NCBI RefSeq assembly: GCF_007565055.1
Contig: NC_044549.1
Coordinates: 66,740,882 to 66,804,881, forward strand
Source: Rhinopithecus roxellana
Taxonomy: Eukaryota; Chordata; Mammalia; Primates; Cercopithecidae
Length of the DNA stretch: 64,000 nucleotides
Direction: 5' to 3'
Positions 1 to 12,351 of this stretch are shown here, piece by piece. A program made the translations under genes and the position numbers. Below the pieces are notes generated by a model. The model made no database searches, was not told where the DNA came from, and saw only the letters and a list, made by a program, of their open reading frames with translations. Position 1 is the first letter of the stretch; every line of letters starts with the position of its first letter.

Positions 1-515
1 TGAAAACATAAAATTCCAGAGTCACTGTTCTTCTGAGTTTCCTAGATCTGTCGTCAAGCGTGCCAGATTTACTGTGGGCATGCCTTGTGCTTGCAAAAGT
101 CAATGGCAGTTTCAGGAAATCTGTGACCCAGAGTTCACAGCATAAATCCTGAGTTTCCAGTAGGTTGAAATAGCCGTGAAACCATCCTGTAGCCAAGTGT
201 AAAGCACATAGACTTGGATTTGCTTCAGTGATCAGCATGGTAAGCGGGAATGGAATATCCTGTTTGCATTGAACAGATATACTTCCCCATTATAGAGAAA
301 TTGTCAATCTCATATAACTACAAGGATGTTCTGCAGTGAGGAAGAGTATATTAATTCTATGCACACAACCTCAATATGTACTATAACTCTCTGTCTTAGT
401 ATGTAACTATTCTGTACTAGGTATGTAGAATTCTCTTTATTTGACTTTAGGTATAAAGGGATACATAAATGTACTCCTAAATGTGTGTAAGATCATAACT
501 ATATTATGATAAATA
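1..515. other. Unassigned intergenic sequence
   Basis: AT-rich sequence with no recognisable repeat, exon or RNA gene. It ends where L1-type 3'UTR sequence begins at about 516. Confidence 0.5.
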
Positions 516-3500
516 AATTCATTAATTCATTTTTATTTCATTCAGTTTGATTTTTTATTTGAACAAATTTTCATTTATGGAGTACATGTGAATTTTCTTA
601 CATGTATATAATGTGTAGTGAAAAAGTCAACATATTTAGGGTGCCTATAGTCTGAATACATTTTGTTAACTATAGTCTACCCTGCCATCAAACATTGGAT
701 CTATCCCATCTAACTGTATGTTTTTACCCTTTAACTCACTTCTCTTTATACTCCCCCTTCCCCCAACTCACTCCTCCCAATCTCTATTATCTATATTTCC
801 ACTCTCTACCTCCATGTGATCAAATATTTTCACTCCCACATATAAGTGAGAATATACAATATTTGCCTTTTTTTGCTTAGTTCACTAAAGATAATGACCT
901 CCAGTTCCATCAATGTTATGTCAAATGGCATGTTTTCTTTCTTTTATGGCCAAATAGTATTTCACTGTGTATACACCACATCTTCTTTAAACATTCATTC
1001 ACTGATGGACACTTATCTTTACTCTGTATCTTTGTTATTGTAAATAGTGCCATAATGAACATGCAAATACAGGTATTCCTGTGATATACTGATTTCTTTT
1101 CCTTTGGGAAGGTATCAGTAATAGGATTGCTGGATCAAATGATAGTTCCATTTCTAGTTTTTTGAGATATTTCCATACTGTTTTTTATAGTGGTCGTACT
1201 AGTTTACATACCTACCAACTGTGTATGGGTTTTCCCTTTTCTCTGCATCCTTGCCAACATCCATTATTTTTTGTCTTGATAATAATGGCCATTTTGATTG
1301 GGGTAGGATGATACCTCCTTGTGGTTTTGATTTGAATTTATCTGATTAGTGGCACTGAGCATTTTTCATGTAACTGTTGGCCGTGCGTATGTCTTCTTTT
1401 GAGAAATACATATTCATGTCCTTTGCACACTTTTTTTTCTTTAATCTTTATTTTTATTTTTTATTTATTATTTATTTATTTATTTTTGAGACGGAATTTT
1501 GTTCTTGTTGCCCAGGCTGGAGTGCAATGGCGTGACCTTGGCTCACTGCAACCTCTGCCTCCTGGGTTCAAGCGATTCTCCCGTCTCAGCCTCCTGAGTA
1601 GCTGAGATTACAGGCGCATGCCACCACACCCAGCTAATTTTTGTATTTGTAGTAGAGATGGGTTTCATCAATTTTTTTTCTGTTGAGTTGCTTGAGTTTC
1701 CTGTATATTCTAGATATTAGTCTGCTGTCATGCGTTTAGTTTGCAAATATTTTCTCCCATTCAATAGATTTCCTCACACTGCTCATTATTTCTTTCGTTG
1801 TGCAGAAGCTCTTTAGTTTAAGTCTCACTTGTCTATTTTTGTTTTTGTTGTCTCTGCTTTGAAAATCTTAGCCATAAATTCTTTGCCTAGACCAACGCCC
1901 AAGAGAGATTTCCCTAGGTTTTCTTCCAGTATTTTTATGGTTTTAGGTCTTACATTTAAGTTTTTAATCCATTTTTGTTGATTTTTGTATATGGTTAGAG
2001 ATAGGGATCTAGTTTATTTCTTCTGCATTCCAGTTTTCCCAGCACCATTTATTCAAGAAGGTGTCCTTCCCCCAGTATAAATTCTTGTCAGGTTTGTTCA
2101 AGATCTGTTGGCTGGAAATATATGGCTGTGTTCCTGGATTCTCTATTTTGGTCCACTGGGATATATGTCTTTTTTTAAACCAATACCATGTGTTTTGGTT
2201 AGTATAACCTTGTAATATATTTTAAAGCCAGGTAATGTGATGCCTTCAGTTTTGTTCTTTTGTTCAGGATTACTTGGTTATACAAGCTTTTATTTTACTC
2301 TTTATGAATTTTAGAACTTTGTACAAAAATTCTGTGAAGAATGATGGTATATTGATACGGATTGCATTGAATCCGTGTATTGTTTTGGGCAATATGGTCA
2401 TTTTCACGATATTCTTCTAATTCTTGAGGATAGGATTTTTTTTTCGTTTTTGTTCTCTTCAATTTATTTAATCAATGTTTTGTAATTTTCCTTGCAGATA
2501 TCTTAAATTTAGTCCTAGGGATTTTAGTTTTTTATAGTTATTGTAAAAGTCATTGGCTTCTTGATTTCTTTTTCAGGTAGATGATTATTGGTATATAGAA
2601 ATGCTACTGATATTTTGTATATTGATCTTGTATTCTGCAACCTTACTGAATCCATTTATCAAATCTAAGAGCTTTTTGGTAGAGTTGTTAGGTTGTTCTC
2701 AACAAAAGATCATATTATCAGCAAAGAGGAAAAATTTGAATTCTTCTTTTCCAATCTGGATGCCTTTTACTTATTTTTCTTGCCTGATTGGCTAGGACTT
2801 CTAATACTATGTTGAATAGGCATGGCGAAAGTGGGCACCCTTGTCTTGTTCCAGTTGTTAGAGGAAAGGCTTTCAACGTTTCCCCATTCAGTATGATGTT
2901 AGCTGTGGGTTTGTCATATATGGCCTTTATTATTGTGAGGTATGATCTTTCTATGTCTAGTTTTTGAGAGTTTTTATCCTGAAGGAATGTTGAATTTCAT
3001 CAAATGCTTGCTCTGTGTCTATTGAGATGATCATATTTTTTTCTTCATTCTGTTGATGTGATGTATTACATTTACTGATTTGCATATGGTGAACCATCCT
3101 TGCATCCCTGGGATAAATCTCACTCAATTGTGTTATATTATCTTTTTAATATGTTGTTGGATTTTGTTTGCTAACATTTTGTTGAGGAATTTTTGTATAT
3201 GTTCATCAGTGACATTAGTCTATAGTTTTCTTTTGTTGTTGTTGTGTCTTTGTCTGGTTTTAATATCAGGGTGATGCTGGTCTCACAGAATGAGTTAGAG
3301 GGATTCCCTCTTCTTCAAGAGGGAATTATTTTGGAATAGTTTCAGGAAGATTGGTATTAATTCTTTGTAAATTTGGTAGAATTTGGCTGTGAAACCATCT
3401 GGTGCTGGGATTTTCTTTGTCAGAAGATTGTTTATTCTTAATTCAACCCTGCTACTTGCTATCGGTCTGTTCAGGTTTTCTGTTTCTTCTTGATTCTGTC

Positions 3501-3744
3501 TTGGTAGATTGTGTGTTTCCAATAATTTATCTATTTAGTCTCAGTTTTCCAGTTTGCCAAAGTATAGTTGTTGATAATAGTCTCTGATGATCTTTTTATT
3601 TCTGTAGCATCAGCTGTAATGCCCCCTTTATCATTTCTGATTTTGTTTATTTGAGTCCTCTCTCAGCTTTTATTAGTTTAGCTAGCAGTTTATCTATTTT
3701 GTCTATATTTTCAAAGAATCCACTTATCATTTTGTTGATTCTTT
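516..3744 (-). mobile_element. Old LINE-1 (L1MA/L1PB-like), 3' half
   Basis: Read on the minus strand this is the 3'UTR and C-terminal ORF2 region of an old L1. The reverse complement near 860-1060 encodes the usual ORF2 C-terminal region, and 2600-2900 corresponds to the reverse-transcriptase region, including the GNMLNG-type stretch. The frame is broken by many stops, so no protein is made. The 3'UTR at 540-850 resembles L1MA/L1PB rather than L1PA. An Alu interrupts it at about 1440-1668, and a second L1 is inserted at 3745. The same element resumes at 4995 and runs to about 8075. Subfamily is from memory. Confidence 0.85.
1440..1668 (-). mobile_element. Alu, 5'-truncated, antisense
   Basis: A T/A-rich tail at 1440-1485 is followed by TTTTTGAGACGG and the right-monomer sequence GCCCAGGCTGGAGTGCAATGG. 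Homology stops inside the AGTAGAGATGGG(G)TTTCA block, so only about the 3' two thirds of an Alu is present. It lies inside the old L1, whose ORF2 sequence continues on both sides. Confidence 0.9.
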
Positions 3745-4981
3745 AAAATACATTTTTTCTTATAAATAATTTTTATTTTCTATTCAGTGGGTACAGGTAC
3801 AGGTTTGTTACATAGATATATTGCATGATGCTGAAGTTTGGGGTATGACTGATCCCATAACTCAGGTAGTGAGCATACTACTCAATAATGGGTTTTCAAC
3901 ATTCTCTCTCCCCTTCCTCCATCCCTCTAGTAGTCTCCAGTATCTATTTTTGTCATCTTTGTGCCCCTGAGTACCCAGTGTTTAGCTCCCACTTATAGTG
4001 ACAGCATGCAGCATTTGGTTTTCTGTTTCTATGTTGACTCACTTAGGATAATGGCCTCCAGCTGCATCTGTGATACTGCAAATGACATGATTTATTCTTT
4101 TTCGTGGTTATGTAGTGTTCCGTGGTATATATGCACACTCTTTCCCTTATCCAGTCCACCATTGATAGGTACCTAGGTTGAGTCCATGTCTTTGCTATCG
4201 TGATTAGTGTTGCAATAAACATATGAATGCATGTGTCTTATTAGTAGAATGATTCATTTTCTTTTGGAAATATACCCAGTAATAAAATGGCTGGTCAAAT
4301 GGTAAATCTGTTTTGAGTTCTTTGATAAATCTCCAAACTGCTTTCTATAATAGCTGAACTAATTGCCATACCCATTAACAATGTCTAAGCATTCCGTTTT
4401 CTCTGCAGCCTTACCAGCATCTGTTGTTTTCTGACCTTTAAATAATAGCCATTCTGACTGGTGTGAGATGCTATCTTACTGTGGTTTTAATTTGCATTTT
4501 TCTTATGATTAGTGTTACTGAACATTTTTTCATATGTTTGTTTGCTGATTATATGTTTTCTTTTGAGGAGTGTGTTTTCATGTCTTTTGCCCACTTTTTG
4601 ATGTAGTTATTTGTTTTTTTGCTTGTTCAGTTACTTAAGTTCCTTATAGACTCTGGATGAATATCAGGATCTCTCAAGACCACACAATTACATGGAAATT
4701 AAACCATTTGTTCCTAAATGACTTTTTAACACATAAGAAAAATAAAAAAAAAAATGAAATAAATAAAAACGGAAACACAGCATAGCAAAACCTCTGGGAT
4801 GCCGTAAAAGCAGTGTTAAGTGGAAAGTTTGTTTATAGTGCTATGTGCCTACTTCAAAATGTTAGATCTCAAAATAACAATCCATCATCACACCTAGAGG
4901 AAATAGAAAATCAAGAACAAACTAACCCTAAAGCTAGCAGAAGAAAATGAGTAACTAAAATCAGAGCAGAACTGAATGAAG
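3745..4981 (-). mobile_element. L1PB-like insertion with inverted 5' part (twin priming)
   Basis: From 3745 to about 4655 the minus strand reads as an L1 3'UTR and ORF2 end (GGGTACAGGTACAGGTTTGT near 3788). From about 4660 to 4981 the plus strand reads as an upstream ORF2 segment (CACACAATTACATGGAAATT, then AATCAGAGCAGAACTGAA). The two parts therefore face each other, which is typical of twin-priming 5' inversion. The insertion is bracketed by TTGTTGATTCTTT (3732-3744) and TTGTTGATACTTT (4982-4994), a 12/13 target duplication inside the older host L1. Confidence 0.85.
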
Positions 4982-5081
4982 TTGTTGATACTTTGTATCA
5001 TTTTGTTAGTCTCACCTTCATGTAGTTCTGCTGGTATCTTTATTATTTTCTTGTCCTAATTTTGAGTTTGTTTTACTTCTG

Positions 5082-5100
5082 TTTTTTTTTTTTTTTTTTA
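5082..5100. repeat. Short poly(T) tract
   Basis: An uninterrupted T run within the old L1 ORF2 region, probably an A-rich stretch of the antisense element that expanded. Confidence 0.8.
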
Positions 5101-6910
5101 ATTCTTTTAGGAGCATTGTTGAATTGTTAATTTATACCCTTTCTACTTTTTTGGTGTAGACATTTCGTGCTATAAACTTCCTTAGCACTGCTTTTGCTAT
5201 ATCCCGCAAATTTTACTATGTTCTGTTTCCATTTTCATTTGTTTCAAGACGTTTTTAAAATTGCCATCTTAATTGCTTTATTGACCTAATGATCATCCAG
5301 GAGCATGTGGTTTAATTTCCATGTATTTATATAGCTTCCAAAGTTCTTCTTGGTGTTAATTTATAATTTTGTTTCATTGTGGACTGTGAAGATACATAAT
5401 ATGATTTCAATATTTTAAAAATTTTTGAGACTTCTTTTGTGGCCTAACATATGGCCTACCCTGGAGAATGTTCCCTGTGCGGATAAAAAGAAAGTATATT
5501 CTGCAGTTGTTAGATAGAATGTTCTGTAAATGACTGCTTTGTCCATTTGGTCTAAAGTCTAGTTTAAAATTAATATTTCTTAGTTGATGTTCTGCATAGA
5601 TAATCTGTCTAATGCTGAGAGTCAGGTGTTCAAGTCCCTCACTATTTTTGTTTTGCAGTCTATGTCTCTATCTTTAGTAATATTTTCTTTATAAATCTGG
5701 ATTCTTCAGTGTTGGGTGCATGTATATTCAGAATTATTACATTCTCTTGATTGATTGATCCTCTTTTTATTATGTAATGATCTCTTACATTTTAAACTGC
5801 TTTTGACAGAAAGTCTCTTTTATCTGATGTCACTATAGATATACTCACTTGCTTTTGGTTTTTGTGTGGAATTTCTTTTTCCATTTTTTTATATCCAGTC
5901 TGTATGTGTCTTTACTGATAAGGTGAGTTTCTTGTACGCAGTATATAGTTGGATTATGTATTTTATTTGTTCAGCCATTCTGTATCTTTTAAGTGGAGAA
6001 TTTAATCTGTTTACATGCAAAGTTATTTTTGCTATGAACAGGAACTTTGCTCCTGTCATAGTGTTTACTGTGTTCTGCTTGCTTTATGTATCCTTTTTTT
6101 CTCTCTCTCTTATTTTTTGTTGCTGTGTTTTGGTAAATTTTTGTAGTGGTAGCATTTTAGTCCTTTGTCTTTCTCCTTTGTGTGATTACTTTGTCAGGGA
6201 ATTTTATACTTTTCTGTATTTTCATGTTGGTAAATATTGTCCCTTTGCTTCCAGGGTTAGGCTCCCTTGAGCATTTCTTGAAAGACCAGTCTAGTGGTAA
6301 CAAATTCACTCTGCATTTGCTTTTATCAGAAAGATTTTATTTCTCCTTTATTTATAAAGGATATGTTTGCTGGAAATAGTATTCTTGGCTGGTTTTTTTT
6401 TTTTTTTTTTTTTTAGCAGTTTGAATATATCATCCTATTCTCTTCTTGCCTGTAAGGTTTCTGCTGAGAAATCTGCTCTTAATACAATAGGATATCCTCA
6501 GATGTTTTTCTCTTGTTCTTTTTAGGATTCAATCTTTATCTTTGACTTCAGACAGTCTGAATATAATATGCTGTAGAGAAGAACTTTTTGCATTATATTT
6601 GCCTGGAGATCATTGAAAGTCTAATATCTGAATGTCTAAATTTCTTGCTAACCTTGGAATATTTTAATCTATTATTTTGATAAATTGATTTCATAATTCT
6701 CTTTTCTCTTCATCCTGAGAGATACCAATAATTCAAATATTTGGTCACTTTATGTCATACCAAATATCACAAAATATTTCCTCATTCTTTTTTATTCTTT
6801 CTGCCCTATGTTTTTGTCTAGCTGGATTATTTCAAAAGACCTGTCTTCAAGTTCTGAAATTCTTTCTGCTCTTAATCTAGTCTATAGTTGAAGTTTTTTT
6901 TTTCATTTTA

Positions 6911-6944
6911 TATATATATATCTATATATATCTATATATATTTT
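6911..6944. repeat. (TA)n/(ATCT) microsatellite
   Basis: TATATATATA runs interrupted by TC units, directly next to the antisense Alu tail. Probably grew from the Alu poly(A) end. Confidence 0.8.
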
Positions 6945-7230
6945 TGAGATGGAGTCTCACTCTGATGCCCAGGCTGGAGTGTAGTGTCTCATTCTCAGCT
7001 CACTGCAACCTCCACCTCCCAGGTTCTAGCAGGTTCTTCCTGCCTCAGCCTCCTGAGTAGCTGGGATTACAGGCATGTGCCACCACACCAAGTTAATCTT
7101 TGTATTTTTAATAGAGATGGAGTTTCACCATATTGGCCAGGCTGGTCTTGAACTCCTGACCTCAAGTGATTCATCTGCCTCGGCCTCCCAAAGTGCTGGG
7201 ATTACAGGTGTTAGCCACTGCACCTAACCT
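6945..7230 (-). mobile_element. Alu, full length, antisense
   Basis: Antisense Alu from TTTTTGAGATGGAGTCTCAC through GCCCAGGCTGGAGTG, the AATTTTTGTA-like middle linker and CCTCCCAAAGTGCTGGGATT to the eroded 5' end. Several substitutions suggest an S- or J-age copy. It splits the old L1 ORF1/5' region. Confidence 0.93.
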
Positions 7231-8326
7231 ATATTTTGTATTTCTTTCAGTGAATTCTCCAATTCCATAATTTTTATTTGGTTGTTTTCAAAAATATCTA
7301 TCTCTTTAATGAATTTCTCATTAATATTATGAACTGTTTTTCTGATTTCTTCACATAATTTTTCAGATTTTTTTTCTCACTAAGCTTATTTAAACTCAGC
7401 ATTGTGATTTTATTTGGAATTTCAAAAATTTATTTTTAGTTAAGGTATATTGCTAAAGAATTACTGTTTCTTTGGAATTGTCATATTCCCTTGTTTTGTC
7501 ATGTTTCCTATCTGCTTTTGTTGAGACCTGCACATCTGATGTATCAGTTACCTTTCTATATTTTTGAATTTACTTTTTAGAGGAGGACTTTTTTCCTGTA
7601 TTCATGGTGCTGGTCGAGTAAGACACCTTCACTTTGATTCTTGATATGTGTAGTAGCATAGTCTCTGTATGATTTATTTGGCAGTAAAAAGTGTTACTTC
7701 TATCTGTGATTTCCCTTTAAGTTGTGATTACTAGTGGAGGCTGTGGTGAAGTTGTGTTGGGGACTCGGATGTTAGGTACGTCAGTCTTCAGGTCTCAGTG
7801 GTAACAAAGGTTGGTTGACCATGCCCCAATGCCATGACCATTGTGCCCCGAGGCAGTTTATACTAGCTCCCATGTTAGCAATTACTGGAGAGCCAGTTTT
7901 TGAGCCTATGTGTGGCTTGCTTGAATGCTAGTAGTGGCAGGCCGTGGTGGATCAGGTAGGTGGGTGGGTTCTCAGGCCATTGGGCAGCCCGTGTCCCATG
8001 GGCAGTGGTTCATTCACAGTTCACAATCCATTCTAAGCAGTGACACCCTCAGTTTCCCTAATGCCACACTCCCAGTGTGTCCAGAATTGGTGGGTTCTTG
8101 GTCTCGCTGACTTCAACAACGAAGCCACGGACTGTCGCGGTGAGTGTTACAGCTCTTAAAGATGGCGCGTCTAGAGTTGTTCCTTCTGATGTTTGGACAG
8201 GTTCAGAGTTTCTTCCTTCTGGTGGATTCATGGTCTCGCTGGCTTCAGGAGTGAAGCTACAGACCTTCTCAGGAGTGTTACAGCTCATGAAGGTGGTGTG
8301 TACCCAAACAGTGAGCAGCACCAACA

Positions 8327-8332
8327 TTTATT
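8327..8332 (-). promoter_or_regulatory. LTR12 polyadenylation signal
   Basis: TTTATT on the plus strand is AATAAA on the minus strand, about 80 bp downstream of the LTR TATA-like element in LTR sense. This is where the R region of an ERV9 LTR ends. Confidence 0.6.
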
Positions 8333-8411
8333 GTAAACAGCAAAGGAACAAAGCTTCCACAGTGTAGAAGGGCACCTGAGCCGCTTGTCTCTGCTGGTTG
8401 GGGCAACCTAC

Positions 8412-8418
8412 TTTTATT
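8412..8418 (-). promoter_or_regulatory. LTR12 TATA-like element (AATAAAA)
   Basis: The minus strand reads AATAAAAG just downstream of the U3 CCAAT repeats, where ERV9 LTRs have their TATA-type core promoter. Transcription would run leftward towards position 8076 and the old L1. Activity is not shown by sequence. Confidence 0.5.
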
Positions 8419-8448
8419 CCCTTATCTGGCCCCACCCACATCCTGCTG

Positions 8449-8612
8449 ATTGGTCCATTTTACAGAGCACTCATTGGTCCGTTTTGTCAGAGTGCCGATT
8501 GGTGCATTTACAATCCCTGAGCTAGACACAGAGTGCCGATTGGTGCATCCACAAACCGGGAGCTAGATATAGAGTGCTGATTGGTGCATCCACAAATCCT
8601 TCCAGCTAGACA
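8449..8612 (-). promoter_or_regulatory. LTR12 U3 tandem repeats with five CCAAT boxes
   Basis: ATTGG (CCAAT on the minus strand) occurs at 8449, 8473, 8498, 8539 and 8580. The last three sit in about 41-bp units sharing GAGTGC(C/T)GATTGGTGCAT and GAGCTAGA. In characterised ERV9 LTRs such repeats bind NF-Y and give enhancer/promoter activity. That role here is inferred from the family. Confidence 0.7.
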
Positions 8613-8963
8613 TAAAAATTCTCCAAGTCCCCGCTGACTCAGGAGCCCAGCTGGCTTAGCCTAGCGGATCCCGCCTCAGGGCTACAGGTGCAGCTGCTGG
8701 CCAGTCCCGTGCTGGGCGCCTGCACTCCTCAGCCCTTGGGCTGTCCATGAGACCAGGAACTGCAGAGCAGGGGGTGGCTCCCATCAGGGAGGCTGGGGCC
8801 GTGAGCCCACCGCCAGGGGACTCGGGCATGGAGGGCTGCAGGTCCCTAGCCCTGCCCGACTGGGAGGCGGCTGAGACCCAGCGAGAATTCAAGCATGTTG
8901 TGGGTGGGCCGGCAGTGCTGGAGGACCTGGCGCACCCTCCGCAGCTGCTGGCCTGGTTGCTAA

Positions 8964-10389
8964 AATTCAGTTTTATCTCTGCTTTTCAGTTTCCATTATC
9001 CTTACCCTAACAAAGCCAGATTTAATGCATTGGATAGATGTCTTTTATTGATGTGTGTTTCATAGATTTGCTTTATTGTTTTGTGTGCAAAATAGTGGTT
9101 GCCTAAGTCGTACTGTATTATCTAAAGAAACTAATACGTTTTCTTGGTATTCCTATGTTGGCAGGGGAACATCTAGTTTATTTCTTCCTATTGCTGTGTG
9201 GTTCTACAGGGTGAGAATATACTGCAATTTACTTAATCACTTTCTTATTAATGGATAGCAATTTGACTTCCAGCTTCCCACCCACCACAGATATCATTGC
9301 AATACATTTCTGCCAACATCTTAAAAACTTGTATGAGCATATATTTAGCTTATACACCTGAAACCAGAATAAGAATGAGTTTGAATGTGTTATTTACATA
9401 CTTGTTTAGATACTGATGAATGGCTCTCCAAAATGTCTCTGCACTCCCCACTAGAAATACATGAGGCTTGTTTATCTTCATCATCTACCAAACTCAGCAT
9501 TATTCAGTGGTTCCAACAACTCTCAATGCTGGAGATACTCATAAATTTATATATTTTATGAATAAAGGGGTTTAATACAAGTAAGTACTTGGTTTTAAAA
9601 AATCAGTGGATGGGATGCAAAAGCAAATCTAGACTGGGCCTCTAAGAATTATGTCAGAAAAAAATAATCAAATGTCTTCTAAAGAGAGTTTCAACCTCTG
9701 AGACCACCATGGAACTTTTGAGCTTAAGAACATATGCTGCAGCTGCTAAGTATCGGGAAACTACAACTAGAAAGGAGCTGTCACTATCACTACAGATACA
9801 AATACGTCTTGACATCTCCTAAGTGACACTCAGAATCCTGAGGAATGAAGCATCACTGCAGGAGTAGCTCAGATCTTTGGACTGATTCCTGCTAGCAGAA
9901 AATGGCAAAAATGTCAAGAGAAGATCTTTGTCATTTTCCATTTACCAATTTTATGAGCATTCACCTAACATAGAATTTGTTTCTAGAATCTTAGTTGCAA
10001 AGGAGTATGGGGAGTGTAGGGGCTTTCTGGCCTCTGCAATGCAGAAAAGCACGTTAAAATCATGTATGAAAAGGATTTTGAAAGAGGCAATTCACAGCAT
10101 CCACCATGCCAGCTTTCTAATGGTTGGCAGTGTAATGTGTGAAAATGACGTTGTGCATCCTCTCTATTCTTTTTAGAACTGGGATTTCCATTTCTATAAA
10201 ATACATTTTTTTTTACACTTTCTTGTAATCTTGATTATTTTTGTTGATATGATTATAGATTGTAGATAATGGACACCTTGCCATTTTGTACAATAGAAAT
10301 ATTCCTCATAACATTTTATGCCTGCTGACTTATAATTTTTTTATTTACAGAAATACTTACTTAGTGTGATAAAATGTGTTATTGTTCCA
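8964..10389. other. Unassigned sequence
   Basis: AT-rich, with no repeat family or gene I can name. Short frames at 9055-9258 and 9928-10176 have no recognisable domain and no supporting context. Confidence 0.45.
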
Positions 10390-11560
10390 AAAATATCCTG
10401 TAACTTCAGTTTTGTTTAAGAAAGCCTTTCTTATTCCTAGGCCCTAAGGATGAATTGTCTCCTAATACATTTATAAATTTAATAATGTTTTTAAAGATTA
10501 ATGCCTTTAATTTATCTAAAAACCATTGTGTGTATTTTGATAGGTAAAGATATCATTATCCTTGTTTTCCCCATTTAAGTAATCTGGTTTTTCAACACCA
10601 TTTACCTAACAATTTTTCTTTCTCCGTTAAATTGTGGTACACCTTTGTTGAATCTCAAGTTCCTGAATGTGTGCATGTGTGTATATACATGTGTGCACAT
10701 GTGTTTGGGTTGTTTATTTTGATCCTTTAATATATCTTATGCATTACATCAGTGTCATCTGTTTTTTATTCCTTTGGGTTCACAGAATACTCTAGGGTAT
10801 AGCTCCTCTTTTTGTATTTCTTTTTCAAATTTGAGAACAATCATTGATCTGTATTTTGCACAGAATTTTTAAGTTATTTTTATTGGTATCTTCATGACAC
10901 TAACCAGAGATTTTGGCTGAGTTTGCATTAAATTTAGAGGGGATTATGTAAATAACTGGCATATTTACATGTCTTTTCATTAAATATATCTATATTTTCT
11001 GAAATAACGAAGTCTCTGTCCTCCGTTAGTTAAAAATATTATCCACAATATTCTTATCTATTAGATTGGTTGATTCCTAAATAGTAGGTTGAACTATATG
11101 AATTTGTCATTTTTATTATTTATAAAGTTGGTTATTGGTAAATTCACATGGCTCAACTTAGTACTTTGTAGTTTTGTTGTTACAATCAATGATATATTTC
11201 ATTTTTCTATTTATTTTTGGCACTGAAAACAACTATTAATTTGTATAAATTAATGATGGTTTATGCAGCCATATCTACTACTTTGTTGGTTGTATTACTC
11301 TCTTTTTCTGAAATAGGTATTATATCTTCTGCCAATAAGAGCAGTATTATCACTTTCCTTCCAATACTTACACCTAATTTCTCTTTCTTTTTCTACAGAA
11401 TTGATCAGGATATATATTTAACATGCATGCCAATAAAGAATATTGTTATAGCTGGCTTTTTTTTCTTATTAGTAAAGGAAATGATCAAAATTGTTTTCTA
11501 CTTACTATACATTTCTATTATATAAGCCTCACTACATTCAGAACGTTATTTTTTTAGATT
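10390..11560 (-). mobile_element. Decayed ancient L1 fragment(s)
   Basis: The order of weak matches on the minus strand fits an ancient L1 ORF2: a TTTTTCAACACCATTTACCT-like block, then TTTGTTGAATCTCAAG, then TTTGCATTAAATTTAGA, then a CTGCCAATAAGAGCAGTATT block resembling the reverse-transcriptase active-site region. All frames are broken. The 102-codon plus-strand frame at 11217-11525 is antisense to this. Divergence is high, so the extent is approximate. Confidence 0.5.
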
Positions 11561-12351
11561 TTATAGGTTGCTAACAGATTATTATATTTTTGTCCCAAAT
11601 GTTTAAAGAAAGATTTATTTGAATATTGAATATTGAAATTATTTTTTACAGGAGTCTATTACTATAATGGATCATACTAATAGATTCTCTAATGTTTATC
11701 ATCTGTGGATACAAGTCATCCAGGTACAGCTTCTATTTCAAGCCAGCCTTCCTCGCAGCTAATTGGAATTATGTGACTAAGTAAGGGAAATAGAATGATA
11801 GTAAAGTTACTGTGAGTGACTTGCAGGTTATCTCCAACTCAACACACAACAGTGGCCCCGGACATTGACCATTTCTCCCTTCTTGACTGGACATGACAAT
11901 GACTGGAGTGACTTTAGAAGCCATAAATTAAGTATTGATGACATGTCATAACATCCTGAACCAATCAGAATCTCTCATGCAATAAAAATAAACTTATGTC
12001 TATGTAAGTCCCTGAAATTTTGTTGTTGTTGTTGTTACCTTAGTTAAACCTTTATCTTATCTAACAATGTCCTTGAAGTTTGGTGATAAACCCTAATTCA
12101 TCAGAATGCATTACAACTTTTCTAAATGTACTATTAGATTAGTTTGAATAACGCTTTGTTGTAGATTTTGGCATTTCTATTAATAAGCAAAATGTGGCTA
12201 AAATTTAACTTTATTATGCAATTAGTATATTCAATATTTTACATAATCTTATATAGAACATAATTTTAAAATAAAAATTATATAGACTTTTAAATTAATC
12301 TTGACAGCTTTTTTCTCTTTATTTAATTTCCAAAAAAGAAATGTGTAAAAT
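11561..12351. other. Unassigned, possible old MER-type repeat at 11700-12010
   Basis: The stretch with CCTCGCAGCTAATTGGAATT and ATGTGACTAAGT recalls an old MER-type transposon I cannot name. A similar sequence occurs near 57440-57520. The remainder is AT-rich and unassigned. Confidence 0.35.

Larger units (their letters stand above)
4995..8075 (-). mobile_element. Old LINE-1, 5' half (ORF2 start, ORF1, 5'UTR)
   Basis: This continues the element that begins at 516. On the minus strand, 4995-6030 matches the N-terminal ORF2 (endonuclease) region. About 6240-6900 resembles the ORF1 C-terminal part, and 7231-8075 is L1-type 5' sequence. The frames are shattered. An (AT)n tract and an antisense Alu interrupt it at 6911-7230. 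The 5' boundary abuts LTR12 at 8076, so its true start is uncertain. A 134-codon plus-strand frame at 5866-6270 is only the antisense of this element. Confidence 0.75.
8076..8963 (-). mobile_element. LTR12 (HERV9-family LTR), 5'-truncated
   Basis: The minus strand matches the LTR12 family, the long terminal repeats of the endogenous retrovirus ERV9. The LTR 3' terminus lies at 8076 (TGTGTCCAGAATTGGTGG on the plus strand). Next come the two related segments ending in TCTCGCTGACTTC and TCTCGCTGGCTTC, then R, then a U3 with about 41-bp tandem units. The LTR 5' part, which should be a further GC-rich block, is missing after 8963, and no target duplication is visible. No ERV9 internal sequence adjoins it, so it is a damaged solo LTR. 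Open frames inside it are incidental. Confidence 0.88.

Noticed and set aside
5866..6270. 134-codon plus-strand open frame rich in hydrophobic residues
   Set aside because: It is the antisense of the old L1 ORF2 N-terminal region; the minus strand there matches L1 in order, so the frame is incidental.
8058..8367. Overlapping 89- and 96-codon frames on both strands
   Set aside because: Both fall in LTR12; the LTR landmarks explain the sequence and no viral protein is expected in an LTR.
11217..11525. 102-codon plus-strand frame with membrane-like stretches
   Set aside because: Coincides with a decayed antisense L1; AT-rich sequence gives hydrophobic translations by chance.
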